Positions 8,521-18,522 are shown, counted from the stretch's first letter. The stretch is 64,000 nucleotides of DNA from G963663365 sp963663365 (GCA_963663365.2 CAXXIH010000008.1:1-64000); one strand, 5' to 3'. Notes: generated by a model from the sequence alone, not told the origin. Made by a program: numbers and translations.

Positions 8521-8848
8521 CTGGACGCCGTTCCTCCGGAGGCCCTCCCGCGATCAGCCGGGGGCGAGGGGCGATTCGAATTTTTCCTTGCGGCGTTTGC
8601 GGGCCTCGCCAAGGGTTTTGGTGACACGGGTCATGACACGCTGGCGGGTGGTGTGCAGCGCTTGGTGTTTTTGTTTGAGGGAGTTTGTGGATAGCGGGGA
8701 AGGTTTTCGCAATTGGTGCAGTTTGGTTTCGCCTATTGGGAACTTCATTGAACAGAACGGGTGGCGTAGCTCCCAATACCGCTAAGTCCCCCTCAACCTT
8801 ATCCTTCATCCCCCTGCCCTGCATCGGTATGCTGTGGTTGAGCATAAA

Positions 8849-10267
8849 ATGATGCAGGATATTGACATTTCACAATTTGCGACTGAACTCCGGGATGCGG
8901 TCGGAGCGGAAAATTGCTCCGTAGACGAAGTTGACCGGGTCTCTTATGGCTACGATGCCACCCGCCGGGATGCACCCTGCCAGGCCGTGGCTTGGCCGAC
9001 TGAAATCGAGCAAATCTCGGCTCTGATGCGGCTCGCCAACCGGCTGAAGATACCTGTTGTGCCGCGCGGCTCAGGTTCGGGGCTCTCGGGCGGCGCATTG
9101 CCGATTCACGGCGGAATCGTCATGAGCCTTGAGCGCATGAACCGTATACTTGAGATCGATACCGCAAACCGCACAGTCACAGCCCAACCCGGCATACGTC
9201 TCAACGATCTGAAACAGGCTGTCCAAGAACAGGGCCTCTTTTATCCTCCCGATCCGGCCAGCGCCAAAATCGCATCGCTTGGCGGGACCATCGCCGAATG
9301 CGCGGGCGGCCTCAACTGTGTCAAATACGGAACCACCAAAGATTGGATCATGGAAGTACGCGCGGTGCTTGCCAATGGCGAAATTGTGCGTCTCGGTTCC
9401 CGCGCCCGGAAGTGTGTCTCCGGTTATAACCTGTTGCAATTACTGATCGGCTCCGAAGGTACTTTGGCAACGGTAGGCGAAGCGACATTACGGTTGATTC
9501 CCTACCCTGCTTTCCGCCGGACCTTTACCGCCGCATTCCCCGGTTCACAAAACGCGGCAGAAGCCGTGTTGGGAATCCTGAACGGAAAAATCCAACCTTG
9601 CGCTTTGGAATATATCGACCGGAACAGCATCGAATGCGTACGCGATTATCTCAAAACAGACAAATTGGCTCTGGTCGATGCGTTGATTTTGGGAGAAGTG
9701 GACGCGTTTAGCGATGAAGAAGCCGGAGAGGCCATTGGCCATCTGACACAAATCTGCACGGACTGCGGCGCATCCGAAATTCGTACCGCGCAAACCGAAG
9801 ACGAACGCGAAGAGCTCTGGCATATCCGCCGCAACTTGAGCCCGGCCATGTTTGCCAAAGGCCGTATCAAGGTCAACGAAGATATCGCCGTTCCGATTGC
9901 CGAATTTCCGGCCATGCTCCAGGACGCCTATGCCATCGCTGCACGGCATAATGTCACCATGGTCTGTTTCGGACACGCGGGCGATGGCAATGTGCACGTC
10001 AACCTCATGTCCGATATCGAGCACGATCCGGACGTGTTGGCTGCAACTCATGAAGTCTTCGAACGCGCCGTGCAGCGTGGTGGCACGATTTCCGGCGAGC
10101 ACGGCATCGGAACCATGAAAGCCAATTATTTGGAGTTGGAATGGGGCCCGGTTGAAATGGGGCTGCTCAAAGAAGTCAAAAAAGTCTTCGATCCCAATAA
10201 CATTCTCAATCCCGGCAAGATTTGGCCCGAACGTTCAAAGTGCGCCGGTGGATGTGATACAGTATAA
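8849..10267 (+). CDS. FAD-binding oxidoreductase, GlcD / D-lactate dehydrogenase type
   Basis: A flavoprotein of about 472 aa. The N-terminal half is a PCMH-type FAD domain (VPRGSGSGLSGGALP; then KIASLGGTIAECAGGLNCVKYGTT; GSEGTLATVGEATLRLIP). The C-terminal half is the FAD-oxidase C domain with the metal/substrate motif GHAGDGNVHVN and the terminal SGEHGIG loop. The family oxidises 2-hydroxyacids such as glycolate or D-lactate. GlcE and GlcF partners are absent here, so a stand-alone dehydrogenase is more likely than a glycolate oxidase complex. I use ATG 8849; GTG 8834 is in frame upstream. Neither has a strong ribosome site. Confidence 0.88.
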   Translation: MMQDIDISQFATELRDAVGAENCSVDEVDRVSYGYDATRRDAPCQAVAWPTEIEQISALMRLANRLKIPVVPRGSGSGLSGGALPIHGGIVMSLERMNRILEIDTANRTVTAQPGIRLNDLKQAVQEQGLFYPPDPASAKIASLGGTIAECAGGLNCVKYGTTKDWIMEVRAVLANGEIVRLGSRARKCVSGYNLLQLLIGSEGTLATVGEATLRLIPYPAFRRTFTAAFPGSQNAAEAVLGILNGKIQPCALEYIDRNSIECVRDYLKTDKLALVDALILGEVDAFSDEEAGEAIGHLTQICTDCGASEIRTAQTEDEREELWHIRRNLSPAMFAKGRIKVNEDIAVPIAEFPAMLQDAYAIAARHNVTMVCFGHAGDGNVHVNLMSDIEHDPDVLAATHEVFERAVQRGGTISGEHGIGTMKANYLELEWGPVEMGLLKEVKKVFDPNNILNPGKIWPERSKCAGGCDTV

Positions 10268-10336
10268 AAATAAAAGCAACGGGCTCCGGCGTAGTTGCGG
10301 AGGCTGAAACGAAGCAGCAACTTGAGTTATGGCATC

Positions 10337-11365
10337 ATGAAAAGCTTCCTCCCCATCGTTTTAATGCTTGTAACAGCGGCTGCATTTGCGCAGGGCGATG
10401 ATGCAACCGATTCGCTTATGCCCGATTCCGGTTTCGATGGGCTCTCGGATTTATTAAACCGGGAAATGAAGAAATCTCTTTTGGAAGCGCAGCAAGCAGC
10501 CAAACAAAAAGCCGGTAATGGAATTCAATCCGGAAAACCCGAATCGCGCGGCGCCGCACGTCCGGAAGTGCTTTTTAATAGCGGAAACAGCGAAGATCAG
10601 GATATCGAAAAGGCCCGTGAAATCCTGGAAGCCCATGGACTTTTGCCGGATGATTCAAAACCGCAAAAAAAGCCGCAGCAAGACCTATGGCGCGGTGTTC
10701 CGGCTGAACGGCGTTTGAATCTTGCCAAAGAACGCTTGGAGCGTAACGAAGCAAGTGAAGCCCTGCTGGAAATCGACCGGGTTTTGCAGACTGAAAATCT
10801 CGATCTGAAATTGTTAAAAGAGGCTATTCCTTTACGTATCAAAGCGCTTTTTCAATCCGGACGTTATGAGCATTGCCAAGACACCTATCTTCGCTACAAG
10901 GCCTATTTCCCGGATGAACCGGGTGTGGCCGAGTTGAAAAAATACTTGGAAAAAGAGAGCGGCCTTAAAGCGTTTCAGGAACGCGTACTCAAAAATCCGG
11001 ATGATATGGAGATGCAGCGGAAATTGGTGCGCACCTATGAGTATTTTAAATGGAACGATTTTGCTCTGCGTTTTTTTGAAGAAGCCTTTCCGAAACCCAA
11101 CACGGCGGTCTGTGAAACATTGGCCGCGCTGTATTACGACAGAAAAGACTACCGCAAGTTAGCCAACGTTTCCGAACGCGCTCATGAACTCGATCCGAAA
11201 ACTCCCCGGCATCTCTACAATCAAGCCGTGGGGCTGTACCATCTAAAAGATCCGATCTCATTAGACCGTGCCCGGGAATTACTGATGCAGGCCCGCGAAT
11301 TAAGTACCGACCGGGCCGAGATCGAACGAATCGATTGGTATATCATGCGCATCCCCAGCAATTAG
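10337..11365 (+). CDS. Secreted TPR-repeat protein
   Basis: A 342-aa protein. I place the start at ATG 10337 because it opens a clean signal peptide (MKSFLPIVLMLVTAAAFAQG) with cleavage after AFA; a longer frame to 10295 would bury it. A charged linker (about residues 20-115) is followed by TPR-like helical pairs (RLNLAKERLERNEASEALLEIDRV; the ALYYDRKDYRKLANVSERAH stretch; HLYNQAVGLYHL). It is probably a periplasmic scaffold. It sits 69 bases after the FAD oxidase; no functional link can be read. There is no exact family assignment. Confidence 0.72.
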   Translation: MKSFLPIVLMLVTAAAFAQGDDATDSLMPDSGFDGLSDLLNREMKKSLLEAQQAAKQKAGNGIQSGKPESRGAARPEVLFNSGNSEDQDIEKAREILEAHGLLPDDSKPQKKPQQDLWRGVPAERRLNLAKERLERNEASEALLEIDRVLQTENLDLKLLKEAIPLRIKALFQSGRYEHCQDTYLRYKAYFPDEPGVAELKKYLEKESGLKAFQERVLKNPDDMEMQRKLVRTYEYFKWNDFALRFFEEAFPKPNTAVCETLAALYYDRKDYRKLANVSERAHELDPKTPRHLYNQAVGLYHLKDPISLDRARELLMQARELSTDRAEIERIDWYIMRIPSN

Positions 11366-11487
11366 GCATACACCCCGCTGCTCATTCCATGTCGTCAATC
11401 TTCGCCCGTTAGCCAAACCCGGTTACCTTAAGGTCAGGCTGATCTATGGTTATACCGTGCCTGACACCGATAGATAGGAGATGCGTT

Positions 11488-14010
11488 ATGTGGGGAAAAA
11501 CCTTGCGATGTTTCCGGGGAAGAATCGTTCTGGCTGCAATCGCCATCTGCCAGCTCTTTTCCCTTGTCTCCTATGCGCTTCCTCCGCTCAATCCCGATCA
11601 AGGTTTGGCTGATGCGCACCAAGCCCTTTTGGCGCTCCAAAATCCGCGTTGTGTGATGTGTCTGGCCGCCCACCCGGATGATGAAGATTCGGCGACTCTA
11701 GCCTATCTGGAAAAACAACTTGGAGTACGCACGGTTATTGTCTACAGCACACGCGGTGAAGGCGGACAAAATGAAATCGGCCCGGAACTGGGCAACGAGC
11801 TGGCTGTCATCCGCGCTCAAGAGATTAACGACATGGCCGCATTGGTGGGTGCGGAAGTTGAAAACCTATGCGCGCCGGAATTCGGTTTTTCAAAAACAGC
11901 AACCGAAACGCTTTCGATATGGGACCGGCAGGAGCTTTTACGGCGTATGGTAATGCTGATCCGTATTTACCAACCGGATATCATTATCACTCACCACGAT
12001 ACCGTATCCGGGCACGGGCACCATCAAGCCACGGGGATCATCGGTCTTGAAGCGTTTGAAGCGGCCGCAGACGCAACAGCATTTCCCGAACAAGCGGAAT
12101 TAGGTCTTAAACCGTGGCAACCAGCGGCGTTTTTTATGCGCATCTTTAATCAACCGCCGGAAACAGGCGAGATCATCGGGGTGCCGGTGGGCGCTTATGA
12201 TGCTCTGCGTGGTGCCTCTTATGCAGAAATAGGCGCGGTGGCGTTGAAACGTCATCAATCGCAAGGGCGTTGGAAACAAGTTGATAAAATCAGCAAGCAA
12301 TCCCGCACGATACGCTATCAGCGAGTCCGTTCTGCCGCGCCGGAGGTCCAAGGAACTCACTCCTTTTTTGATGGCGTGGATAAGGTTATTGAATCAGAGG
12401 ATACAGCACGGCGGGATTTGATGAGGACCATTACGGATGCACTGCAAGGCAGTCAGGATGAGTTGTTGCAAAACCGCGCGGAAGTTCTACAAAAACTTCT
12501 CCAATTGCATAGCCAATTCGATGATTTTTCGGAAAAAGATAATCCATTCTACCTGCGCAAGATGGATGAGTGGAACCGCGCTGTAGCCGCCGTTGCAGGA
12601 CTTTATCTTGAAACCAAACCGGAAGATACAAACGTAATCTTCGGACAGGATTTCCAACTCAATTGGAGTTTCTACAATGCCGGAGGTTTGTTACCTAATT
12701 TTGAACTTGAAACCTTGCAGGTGCTCCCCACTGAACGCTGGAAAATCATCTCTCCCAATCCCGAAAATGCAAAAAATGATAGTCAATCAATCCAGGACAA
12801 AATTTCTGTCCGAGTAGCACAACCGGAGTCGCCGCCTTGGGCGCCGCCCGCACAACAAACCACAAGTTGGAGTCCGGCAAATGTGTCAAAAGATATCCTC
12901 CGATATAACTCAAACCGTCGATTGGATGCACTCGTACATAGCCGCGAATTCGGCAAACCGAATCTTGAGGTCCGACTGCGCGGCTCCGCTGATGGCATCC
13001 CCATCGAGTTGACTGCGCCATTGCAAATTAAGATCGTTCCCGAAATTGAGATCAACTGCACACCGCAAAAAGCCATGGTACGCGCCGGTCTCGATACCCC
13101 CATCATGGTTCGTTGCCAGCTGCAAAATTTCGCACCACAAGGTCAATCGGTTCATCTGCAACCGCAAGAATCCGGTACCTGGGAAATCGAACCACCGTAT
13201 TATGATGTGGAACTTCCGAGTGAGGACGCCATCGATACCGTTGCATTCAAAGCCCGGCCAACCTCACCTCACCCTGAGCCGCTTCTTTTTCAAGTATTCG
13301 ATGAAAACGGCGGCCTTCTCGCTCAAGCCCACGTGGAGTCCGTTCCGCTAAGCGTTAAAACAGCCCCGAATCTGCTTGTCGGAATTGTACGCTCTTATGA
13401 CGATACGTTGAAGTCGGCTCTTGAGACATTGGGTGTCGATTATGAACTCTTAGATACTGAGACTTTGTTGCGGGGCGATTTGAGCCGGTACACAACCATC
13501 CTTATCGACATTCGCGCCTATTTGGTCCGGGATGATTTACGGCGCGGCAATCAACGGATCTTGGAGTATGTGCATCAGGGCGGCGCGGCGATTGTCTTTT
13601 ATCAAAAAGTCTTTGAATGGAACGCTTCGTATGGCAATCCGCAATTCGCCCCTTATCCATTGCAGGTTTCTCATGACCGTGTAACCGATGAGCGGGCAAC
13701 CATTACGATGCTTGCACCGGATCATCCTCTGCTTTCTAGGCCGAACCGCTTAGGCCCCGCTGATTGGGAAGGTTGGGTACAGGAGCGCGGGCTGTATTTC
13801 GCAGGTGACCGGTCCGGCGATTATAAACCGCTGCTGTCCGCCGCCGACCCCGGCGAAGATCCGCTAAACAGCGGTTATCTCTGCGCCCGGTATGGCGAGG
13901 GCTGGTATGTCTACACCGCCTATGTTTGGTATCGTCAGTTGCGGGCCGGTGTGCCCGGGGCATATAGAGCGTTAGCCAACATGGTCAGCCTGCCACGTAT
14001 CGCGGAGTAG
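11488..14010 (+). CDS. Secreted PIG-L family deacetylase with C-terminal amidotransferase-like domain
   Basis: An 840-aa protein. Start ATG 11488 has TAGGAG seven bases upstream and gives a signal peptide (RIVLAAIAICQLFSLVSYA). Residues about 55-260 are a PIG-L/LmbE zinc N-deacetylase: AHPDDE at 61-66 and HHDTVSGHGHHQATG later provide the zinc ligands and catalytic Asp. The middle is a beta-rich region of the kind seen in secreted family members. The last 200 residues (LLVGIVRSYDDTLKSALETL, then HQGGAAIVFYQKVFEWN) look like a GATase1/ThuA-like flavodoxin fold without an obvious catalytic triad. It probably deacetylates an N-acetylated sugar outside the cytoplasm. It precedes a sulfatase-superfamily operon by 116 bases. 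Confidence 0.82.
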   Translation: MWGKTLRCFRGRIVLAAIAICQLFSLVSYALPPLNPDQGLADAHQALLALQNPRCVMCLAAHPDDEDSATLAYLEKQLGVRTVIVYSTRGEGGQNEIGPELGNELAVIRAQEINDMAALVGAEVENLCAPEFGFSKTATETLSIWDRQELLRRMVMLIRIYQPDIIITHHDTVSGHGHHQATGIIGLEAFEAAADATAFPEQAELGLKPWQPAAFFMRIFNQPPETGEIIGVPVGAYDALRGASYAEIGAVALKRHQSQGRWKQVDKISKQSRTIRYQRVRSAAPEVQGTHSFFDGVDKVIESEDTARRDLMRTITDALQGSQDELLQNRAEVLQKLLQLHSQFDDFSEKDNPFYLRKMDEWNRAVAAVAGLYLETKPEDTNVIFGQDFQLNWSFYNAGGLLPNFELETLQVLPTERWKIISPNPENAKNDSQSIQDKISVRVAQPESPPWAPPAQQTTSWSPANVSKDILRYNSNRRLDALVHSREFGKPNLEVRLRGSADGIPIELTAPLQIKIVPEIEINCTPQKAMVRAGLDTPIMVRCQLQNFAPQGQSVHLQPQESGTWEIEPPYYDVELPSEDAIDTVAFKARPTSPHPEPLLFQVFDENGGLLAQAHVESVPLSVKTAPNLLVGIVRSYDDTLKSALETLGVDYELLDTETLLRGDLSRYTTILIDIRAYLVRDDLRRGNQRILEYVHQGGAAIVFYQKVFEWNASYGNPQFAPYPLQVSHDRVTDERATITMLAPDHPLLSRPNRLGPADWEGWVQERGLYFAGDRSGDYKPLLSAADPGEDPLNSGYLCARYGEGWYVYTAYVWYRQLRAGVPGAYRALANMVSLPRIAE

Positions 14011-14126
14011 CGCTTCGTACCGGCCTTCAAATCTGAATCGTTAATTGAAACAGCCTTCGCTGTAGTCTTGGCTGTATAGCGCTTGTTACTACGGGCGAAC
14101 TCAACCTGCGGCGCTACACTGGTACC

Positions 14127-15821
14127 ATGCGAACATTATCCATCAATAGTATTCGCGGTTTTGGCCTCGTGGCCGTCGGCTTGGCGATAGCATTGATTAC
14201 AATTTCCGCTTGCAGCAACGATAAACCTGCGCCGGAAACATCCGAAGTATCGAGTACAGAGACCTATACGCATTTTATCCCGCTATACCGGGCAAAGAAT
14301 GAAAGAGGCAATGATGCTGTTGCATTGGTCTATCGCTCGGAACCATTAAGCCAAGACACAAATCCCTCACCTTCTGCGGAATCTCCAATGCCACAGCTGC
14401 GTAATTGGGATTGCAGTTATTCACTTACCACTGCTGACGGGACAACGAAATCCATTGAACCGGACGGGAGACTATCGGCCTTAAAAAAGGGGGAAGTTTT
14501 GGAAGCAAATGTGCGCTACACCGGAAAAACCAAACTTATTCCGAAAACACTCGATGCCGTTGCTCCGCGTTTTTTGTTGGTTCCGGCCGGAATGACTAAA
14601 CCGGCCCAACCGAAAAACGTGCTCATCGTTATGATCGACACCTTAAGGCAGGATCACACATCCGCGTACGGCCACCCTAATGCCCTTACTCCGCACTTGG
14701 ACTTGATACGCGCTTCCGGAGCGCGATTCGACAACGCCTATGCCCCTTCATCATCTACACGGCCCAGCGTTGGCTCGCTCATGACCGGTTATTACCCCTT
14801 GGCGCATGGTTCCGTACGCAGCTGCACAATGATCTCCAGGCTGCACGACGGCGCGCCACGTTTGGCAGTGCATTTCAAAAAAAACGGATTCAATACCGCC
14901 GGATTTTATGCCAATGGGCAAGTGTCTGCGGCATGCGGTTTTGCTGTGGGTTTTGACGATTACGACGGCCCGGTTTGGGATGCGGAGCTTTCCTTTAAAG
15001 GACTGCGGTGGATCGACAGTATCAAAGCGCCCTGGTTGCTTTATCTCCATTATATTGCACCCCACCATCCCTATGAGCCGCCGGAACCATACGATGCCAT
15101 TTTTGACGGTCTCACGGCCGATAACGAATACAACCGGTATTTGGGAGAAATCGCTGTTGAAGACGCCCGCGTGGGAATGCTGCTGGAAGGAATCGCCCGG
15201 CGTGGACTTTGGAACGATACGCTGATTTGGATCGTATCGGATCATGGTGAAGAATTTTGGGAACACGGCTGGAAATGGCACGGCGCATCGCTATACGACG
15301 AGGTTACAAGAGTCGTCTCGTTGGTATCCTGCCCTTGGCTGATTCCGCCGGGATTGGCAATTGAGGAACCGCACAGCCTCATCGATATGCCGGCAACGCT
15401 CTATTCTGTTTTTAATTTCGAAAACATCCTCGTCGATCAAGGCCAAAATGTTTTGAGTCTGTTGCGCGGCGAATCTTCAAGCCAACTCGCCGAACGCACA
15501 CTGTATCTTCAACTCTATGCCGGAACAGAAGATGTGCCGCATAAAGGCGACCGTCAGGGCCTGCTCCGGGATCAGAAGAAAACGGTCTGGCGTACGACTC
15601 CGGACGCCTACGAACTGTATGACCTGAAGCAGGATGCAAATGAGAAAAGGGACCTTTGGAATAATCCGGATACGCCGCGTGAAGCTTTGCAAAACGAATT
15701 ACGTCAGTTTATGCAGGAGTGTCAGACACACGCGGAACGTTTTAAAAATGCCAAGCAATTAGATTTACCGGAAATGAGCGCGGAGGACATCGAAAGTCTG
15801 GAAGCCGGCGGATATTTATAA
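14127..15821 (+). CDS. Lipoprotein of the sulfatase / alkaline phosphatase superfamily
   Basis: A 564-aa protein with an N-terminal hydrophobic segment ending in the lipobox-like TISAC (Cys29). The superfamily core begins near residue 168 with NVLIVMIDTLRQDH (metal Asp). The nucleophile loop reads SSSTRPSVGSLMTG: aligned on the TG end, Thr211 occupies the position of the Cys/Ser that becomes formylglycine in true sulfatases, and the Arg of CxPxR is Val. Later ligands are seen in IVSDHGEEFWEH and KWHG. A Thr nucleophile is typical of phosphotransferases and phosphodiesterases in the superfamily, so sulfatase activity is doubtful. A paralogue follows after 16 bases, then a PfkB kinase. Confidence 0.82.
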   Translation: MRTLSINSIRGFGLVAVGLAIALITISACSNDKPAPETSEVSSTETYTHFIPLYRAKNERGNDAVALVYRSEPLSQDTNPSPSAESPMPQLRNWDCSYSLTTADGTTKSIEPDGRLSALKKGEVLEANVRYTGKTKLIPKTLDAVAPRFLLVPAGMTKPAQPKNVLIVMIDTLRQDHTSAYGHPNALTPHLDLIRASGARFDNAYAPSSSTRPSVGSLMTGYYPLAHGSVRSCTMISRLHDGAPRLAVHFKKNGFNTAGFYANGQVSAACGFAVGFDDYDGPVWDAELSFKGLRWIDSIKAPWLLYLHYIAPHHPYEPPEPYDAIFDGLTADNEYNRYLGEIAVEDARVGMLLEGIARRGLWNDTLIWIVSDHGEEFWEHGWKWHGASLYDEVTRVVSLVSCPWLIPPGLAIEEPHSLIDMPATLYSVFNFENILVDQGQNVLSLLRGESSSQLAERTLYLQLYAGTEDVPHKGDRQGLLRDQKKTVWRTTPDAYELYDLKQDANEKRDLWNNPDTPREALQNELRQFMQECQTHAERFKNAKQLDLPEMSAEDIESLEAGGYL

Positions 15822-15837
15822 AATCCAACATAAACCC

Positions 15838-17523
15838 ATGATACAACGCAATGCCGCGATACTCATTCTAAGCCTTTTCACAGTCCTCCCCAGTATGGGG
15901 GCCGGGACGGGATTGGAATTGATTTCGCTATTCCCCGAAAACAATGTCTTTCAAAAAGATGGGGCGTGGAACCGGCTTTATGTTTCCGAAGAAATCAATC
16001 CGATGCCCATGGGTATTGTGAGTTTAGCCACGGAGTTGGTAGCGATCCCTGATTGGCAATTTCAATGGGCCATCGCGCCCCGTGATGCCTTTTCCGATAC
16101 GAGCGCGGAGCCGTTTGTGCTTAAGGCGTTGGTAAGTTACACCGGCGACCTGAAGTTGGACCGTGAAACGTTTTTGGAAGTTGCGCCCCGTGTGTTACCC
16201 GTGCCGGTCCGCATGGCCCGTGCCGCGGGTCTTCCACCACCGGTTCCCCGTAATGTTGTAATTCTTATGATCGATACATTGCGTCCCGATCACCTCCCGG
16301 AGTCGCAACAGCCATCGCATTTGGAATCTGTTCTTGCGCCGCATATGAGTCTTATGGCTGCATTAGGCGTTCATTTTGAAGTTGCCTATGGCGCATCGTC
16401 TTCAACACGGCCCAGTATCGGTTCGATTTTCACGGGCCTGCATCCACGCGCTCATGGCGCGGTCAAACATGCGGTCAATGCCGCCGCATTGTATGACGGA
16501 TGCCGTCTGTTGACGGAAGAATTCGCCGAACGGAATTGGCATACTTGCTCGTTTTGGACCAACAGCCAAATTACTCCCACGTATGGATTTAACCGGGGAT
16601 TTCAAGAATACACCGGCCCGATTGATGACAGTCAAATCAGCCGGGAGGCCGTAGCATGGCTGCGTAAAGCCGAGCCGCCTTATTATCTCTATCTGCATTA
16701 CCTGGCTCCGCATCACCCCTATGAACCCGGCGATATGTTGGCCGCCGTTTATGAAGGCAAAACCGGAGACGGCGAACACGACCGCTATTGCGGCGAAATC
16801 ACACTTGAGGATATCCGCATCGGCGCGGTTTGGGCCGAACTGGCCCGGCTGGGGCAGCTCAACGATACGCTTGTATGGTTGATTTCCGATCATGGCGAAG
16901 AATTCTGGGAACATAATTGGAAACACCACGGTGTAACTCTGTATGAAGAATCGTTGCGCACTGTTTCCCGTTGCACATTTATACCGCGATTTCCGCCGGG
17001 CCATATCGTGCAAGAGACAGTCACGCATGTGGATATTTACCCTTCCCTGCTCGAACTGTTCGATTGGCCCTTAACGCCATTGGCCGGGATTGACGATGAA
17101 GATTTAAAACGGGCACGGGGAATCAGTCTTTTGCCGCTGCTGGAAGGCCATACACGATTTCCGGAGCCGAAATCATCGCACATTCTTTATGGACATCACA
17201 ATGGCGGATTGGAGCCCGGCCCGCATGAATCCGATAAGCAGGGGCTCATTGCGGATGGCCGTAAACTAATCTGGTGGCCTGAAAAAAATAAATGGGAATT
17301 TTATAATTTGCAGGACGACTATTTTGAAAAGCATAATCTATTAAGCGGGGGACAAGCGCCGCCCGATGATCTTAAAAAAGAATTGCTGAGCGCGGTTGCG
17401 ACGTTCGATGCGATTGGCGAGACCTTGCGGGCCTCATCTTCGCCGGTGGGTGAAATCTCCGCCGAGGATCTCGAGAACATGCGTAATCACGGATACCTTT
17501 GGACCCCGCAAGATTCGGAATAG
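15838..17523 (+). CDS. Secreted sulfatase/alkaline phosphatase superfamily protein, paralogue of the upstream gene
   Basis: A 561-aa protein with a signal peptide (MIQRNAAILILSLFTVLPSMGAG) rather than a lipobox. The domain order matches its neighbour: NVVILMIDTLRPDHL, nucleophile loop SSSTRPSIGSIFTG (Thr190 at the nucleophile position), YYLYLHYLAPHHPYEP, and the metal site ISDHGEEFWEHNWKHHG. It also shares the C-terminal tail ending in ISAEDLENMRNHGYL (its partner has MSAEDIESLEAGGYL). Tandem duplication is clear. It is likely periplasmic, acting on the same class of phosphate or sulfate ester as the upstream protein. Confidence 0.82.
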   Translation: MIQRNAAILILSLFTVLPSMGAGTGLELISLFPENNVFQKDGAWNRLYVSEEINPMPMGIVSLATELVAIPDWQFQWAIAPRDAFSDTSAEPFVLKALVSYTGDLKLDRETFLEVAPRVLPVPVRMARAAGLPPPVPRNVVILMIDTLRPDHLPESQQPSHLESVLAPHMSLMAALGVHFEVAYGASSSTRPSIGSIFTGLHPRAHGAVKHAVNAAALYDGCRLLTEEFAERNWHTCSFWTNSQITPTYGFNRGFQEYTGPIDDSQISREAVAWLRKAEPPYYLYLHYLAPHHPYEPGDMLAAVYEGKTGDGEHDRYCGEITLEDIRIGAVWAELARLGQLNDTLVWLISDHGEEFWEHNWKHHGVTLYEESLRTVSRCTFIPRFPPGHIVQETVTHVDIYPSLLELFDWPLTPLAGIDDEDLKRARGISLLPLLEGHTRFPEPKSSHILYGHHNGGLEPGPHESDKQGLIADGRKLIWWPEKNKWEFYNLQDDYFEKHNLLSGGQAPPDDLKKELLSAVATFDAIGETLRASSSPVGEISAEDLENMRNHGYLWTPQDSE

Positions 17524-17553
17524 ACTCATAGAAACTCTCTTAAAATTGAATCC

Positions 17554-18522
17554 ATGACAACACAAGACACAACTTCAAAAGCCAAAATCTTTACCGTATG
17601 CCTTCACGCGGTAATCGACGAAACCTATCCGGTCGAAGATTACGCGATTGACGGGACTTTCCGCTGCGATGCCGCTGAACACCATCCGGCGGGCAAAGGA
17701 GTCAACGTGGCTTATGCCTTGGCCGCATTGGGACAGGAACCGGAATGTTTGCTGCTATGCGGTGAGAATGAAGCCGGACTTTATGAAAAGTCGATGCGCG
17801 ATCAGGGTGTGGTCCCGCATATTGTGCCCGTGTCCATTCCCACAAGACGGCACATTACGGTTATCGATCCTAAACAAAACACCACCACTCATATTCAAGT
17901 GCGCGGTTACGAACATCCGCCGGAGGTTTTTAAGGCGGCATGGGATGTCTTTTCCGAACGCGTGGGCAAAGATACAACTGTAATCATCTCCGGCAGCCTG
18001 CCCCCCGGAGCGCCGGTGAGCCTCAATGCCGAGCTGGTCCGTCTGGCTCAGGAATGCGGGGCGCGTACGATCCTGGATGCCAATGGCGCGCCCCTTACGG
18101 AAGGGATTAAAGCCAAACCGTACGCACTCAAACCCAACCGCGAAGAGGCCGAACTGTTAGCCGGGAGACCTTTGCCCACATTGGAGGATCAGGTACAGGC
18201 GGCACGAGAAATTCGCGAAAGTGGTATCCAATGGCTGGCGTTGAGCGACGGGCCGCACGGGGTTCTGTGGTCAGGGCCGGAAGGCGCTTGGCATGGCGTT
18301 TTGCCGGTAGGCAGCGTTGCTCCGGTGAATGTTCAAGGTTGTGGCGACTCCTTGGTGGCGGGCATTGCCGATGCTTGGCAACGCGGGTTGCAGCCGGATG
18401 AGGTTCTGCGTCATGCCGTAGCCTGCGCAGGCGCAAATCTGCTCATATCCGGTGCGGGGCTGTTGCATCTTGGGGATGTGCAGCGGCTTGCCTCCCAAGT
18501 GCGCATTACTCCTATCGCCTAA
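17554..18522 (+). CDS. PfkB-family sugar kinase, 1-phosphofructokinase/tagatose-6-phosphate kinase type
   Basis: A 322-aa cytoplasmic kinase. The N-terminal PfkB segment is HHPAGKGVNVAYALAALG. ISGSLPPGAP is the conserved strand-turn, LKPNREEAELLAGRP is typical of the FruK/LacC branch, and the C-terminal signature VQGCGDSLVAGI holds the catalytic Asp. FruK makes fructose-1,6-bisphosphate from fructose-1-phosphate; LacC acts on tagatose-6-phosphate. No PTS genes are near, so the substrate is open. It lies 30 bases after the second sulfatase-like gene and may be transcribed with it, hinting that a released sugar phosphate is processed. Confidence 0.82.
   Translation: MTTQDTTSKAKIFTVCLHAVIDETYPVEDYAIDGTFRCDAAEHHPAGKGVNVAYALAALGQEPECLLLCGENEAGLYEKSMRDQGVVPHIVPVSIPTRRHITVIDPKQNTTTHIQVRGYEHPPEVFKAAWDVFSERVGKDTTVIISGSLPPGAPVSLNAELVRLAQECGARTILDANGAPLTEGIKAKPYALKPNREEAELLAGRPLPTLEDQVQAAREIRESGIQWLALSDGPHGVLWSGPEGAWHGVLPVGSVAPVNVQGCGDSLVAGIADAWQRGLQPDEVLRHAVACAGANLLISGAGLLHLGDVQRLASQVRITPIA

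Larger units (their letters stand above)
8335..8848. other. Repeat-rich intergenic region
   Basis: This holds REP copies at 8361-8382 and 8485-8520, plus a dispersed repeat at 8408-8466 also present near 60.8 kb. A basic 64-codon minus-strand frame (8554-8748) exists, but with no ribosome site or recognisable domain, so I do not call it. Confidence 0.55.

Noticed and set aside
8554..8748. Basic 64-codon minus-strand frame
   Set aside because: No ribosome site, no recognisable domain, and it lies in a repeat-rich spacer; it could be real but cannot be supported.
14751..14770. Classical formylglycine sulfatase motif
   Set aside because: The Cys/Ser and Arg positions are Thr and Val, so the usual maturation motif is absent.
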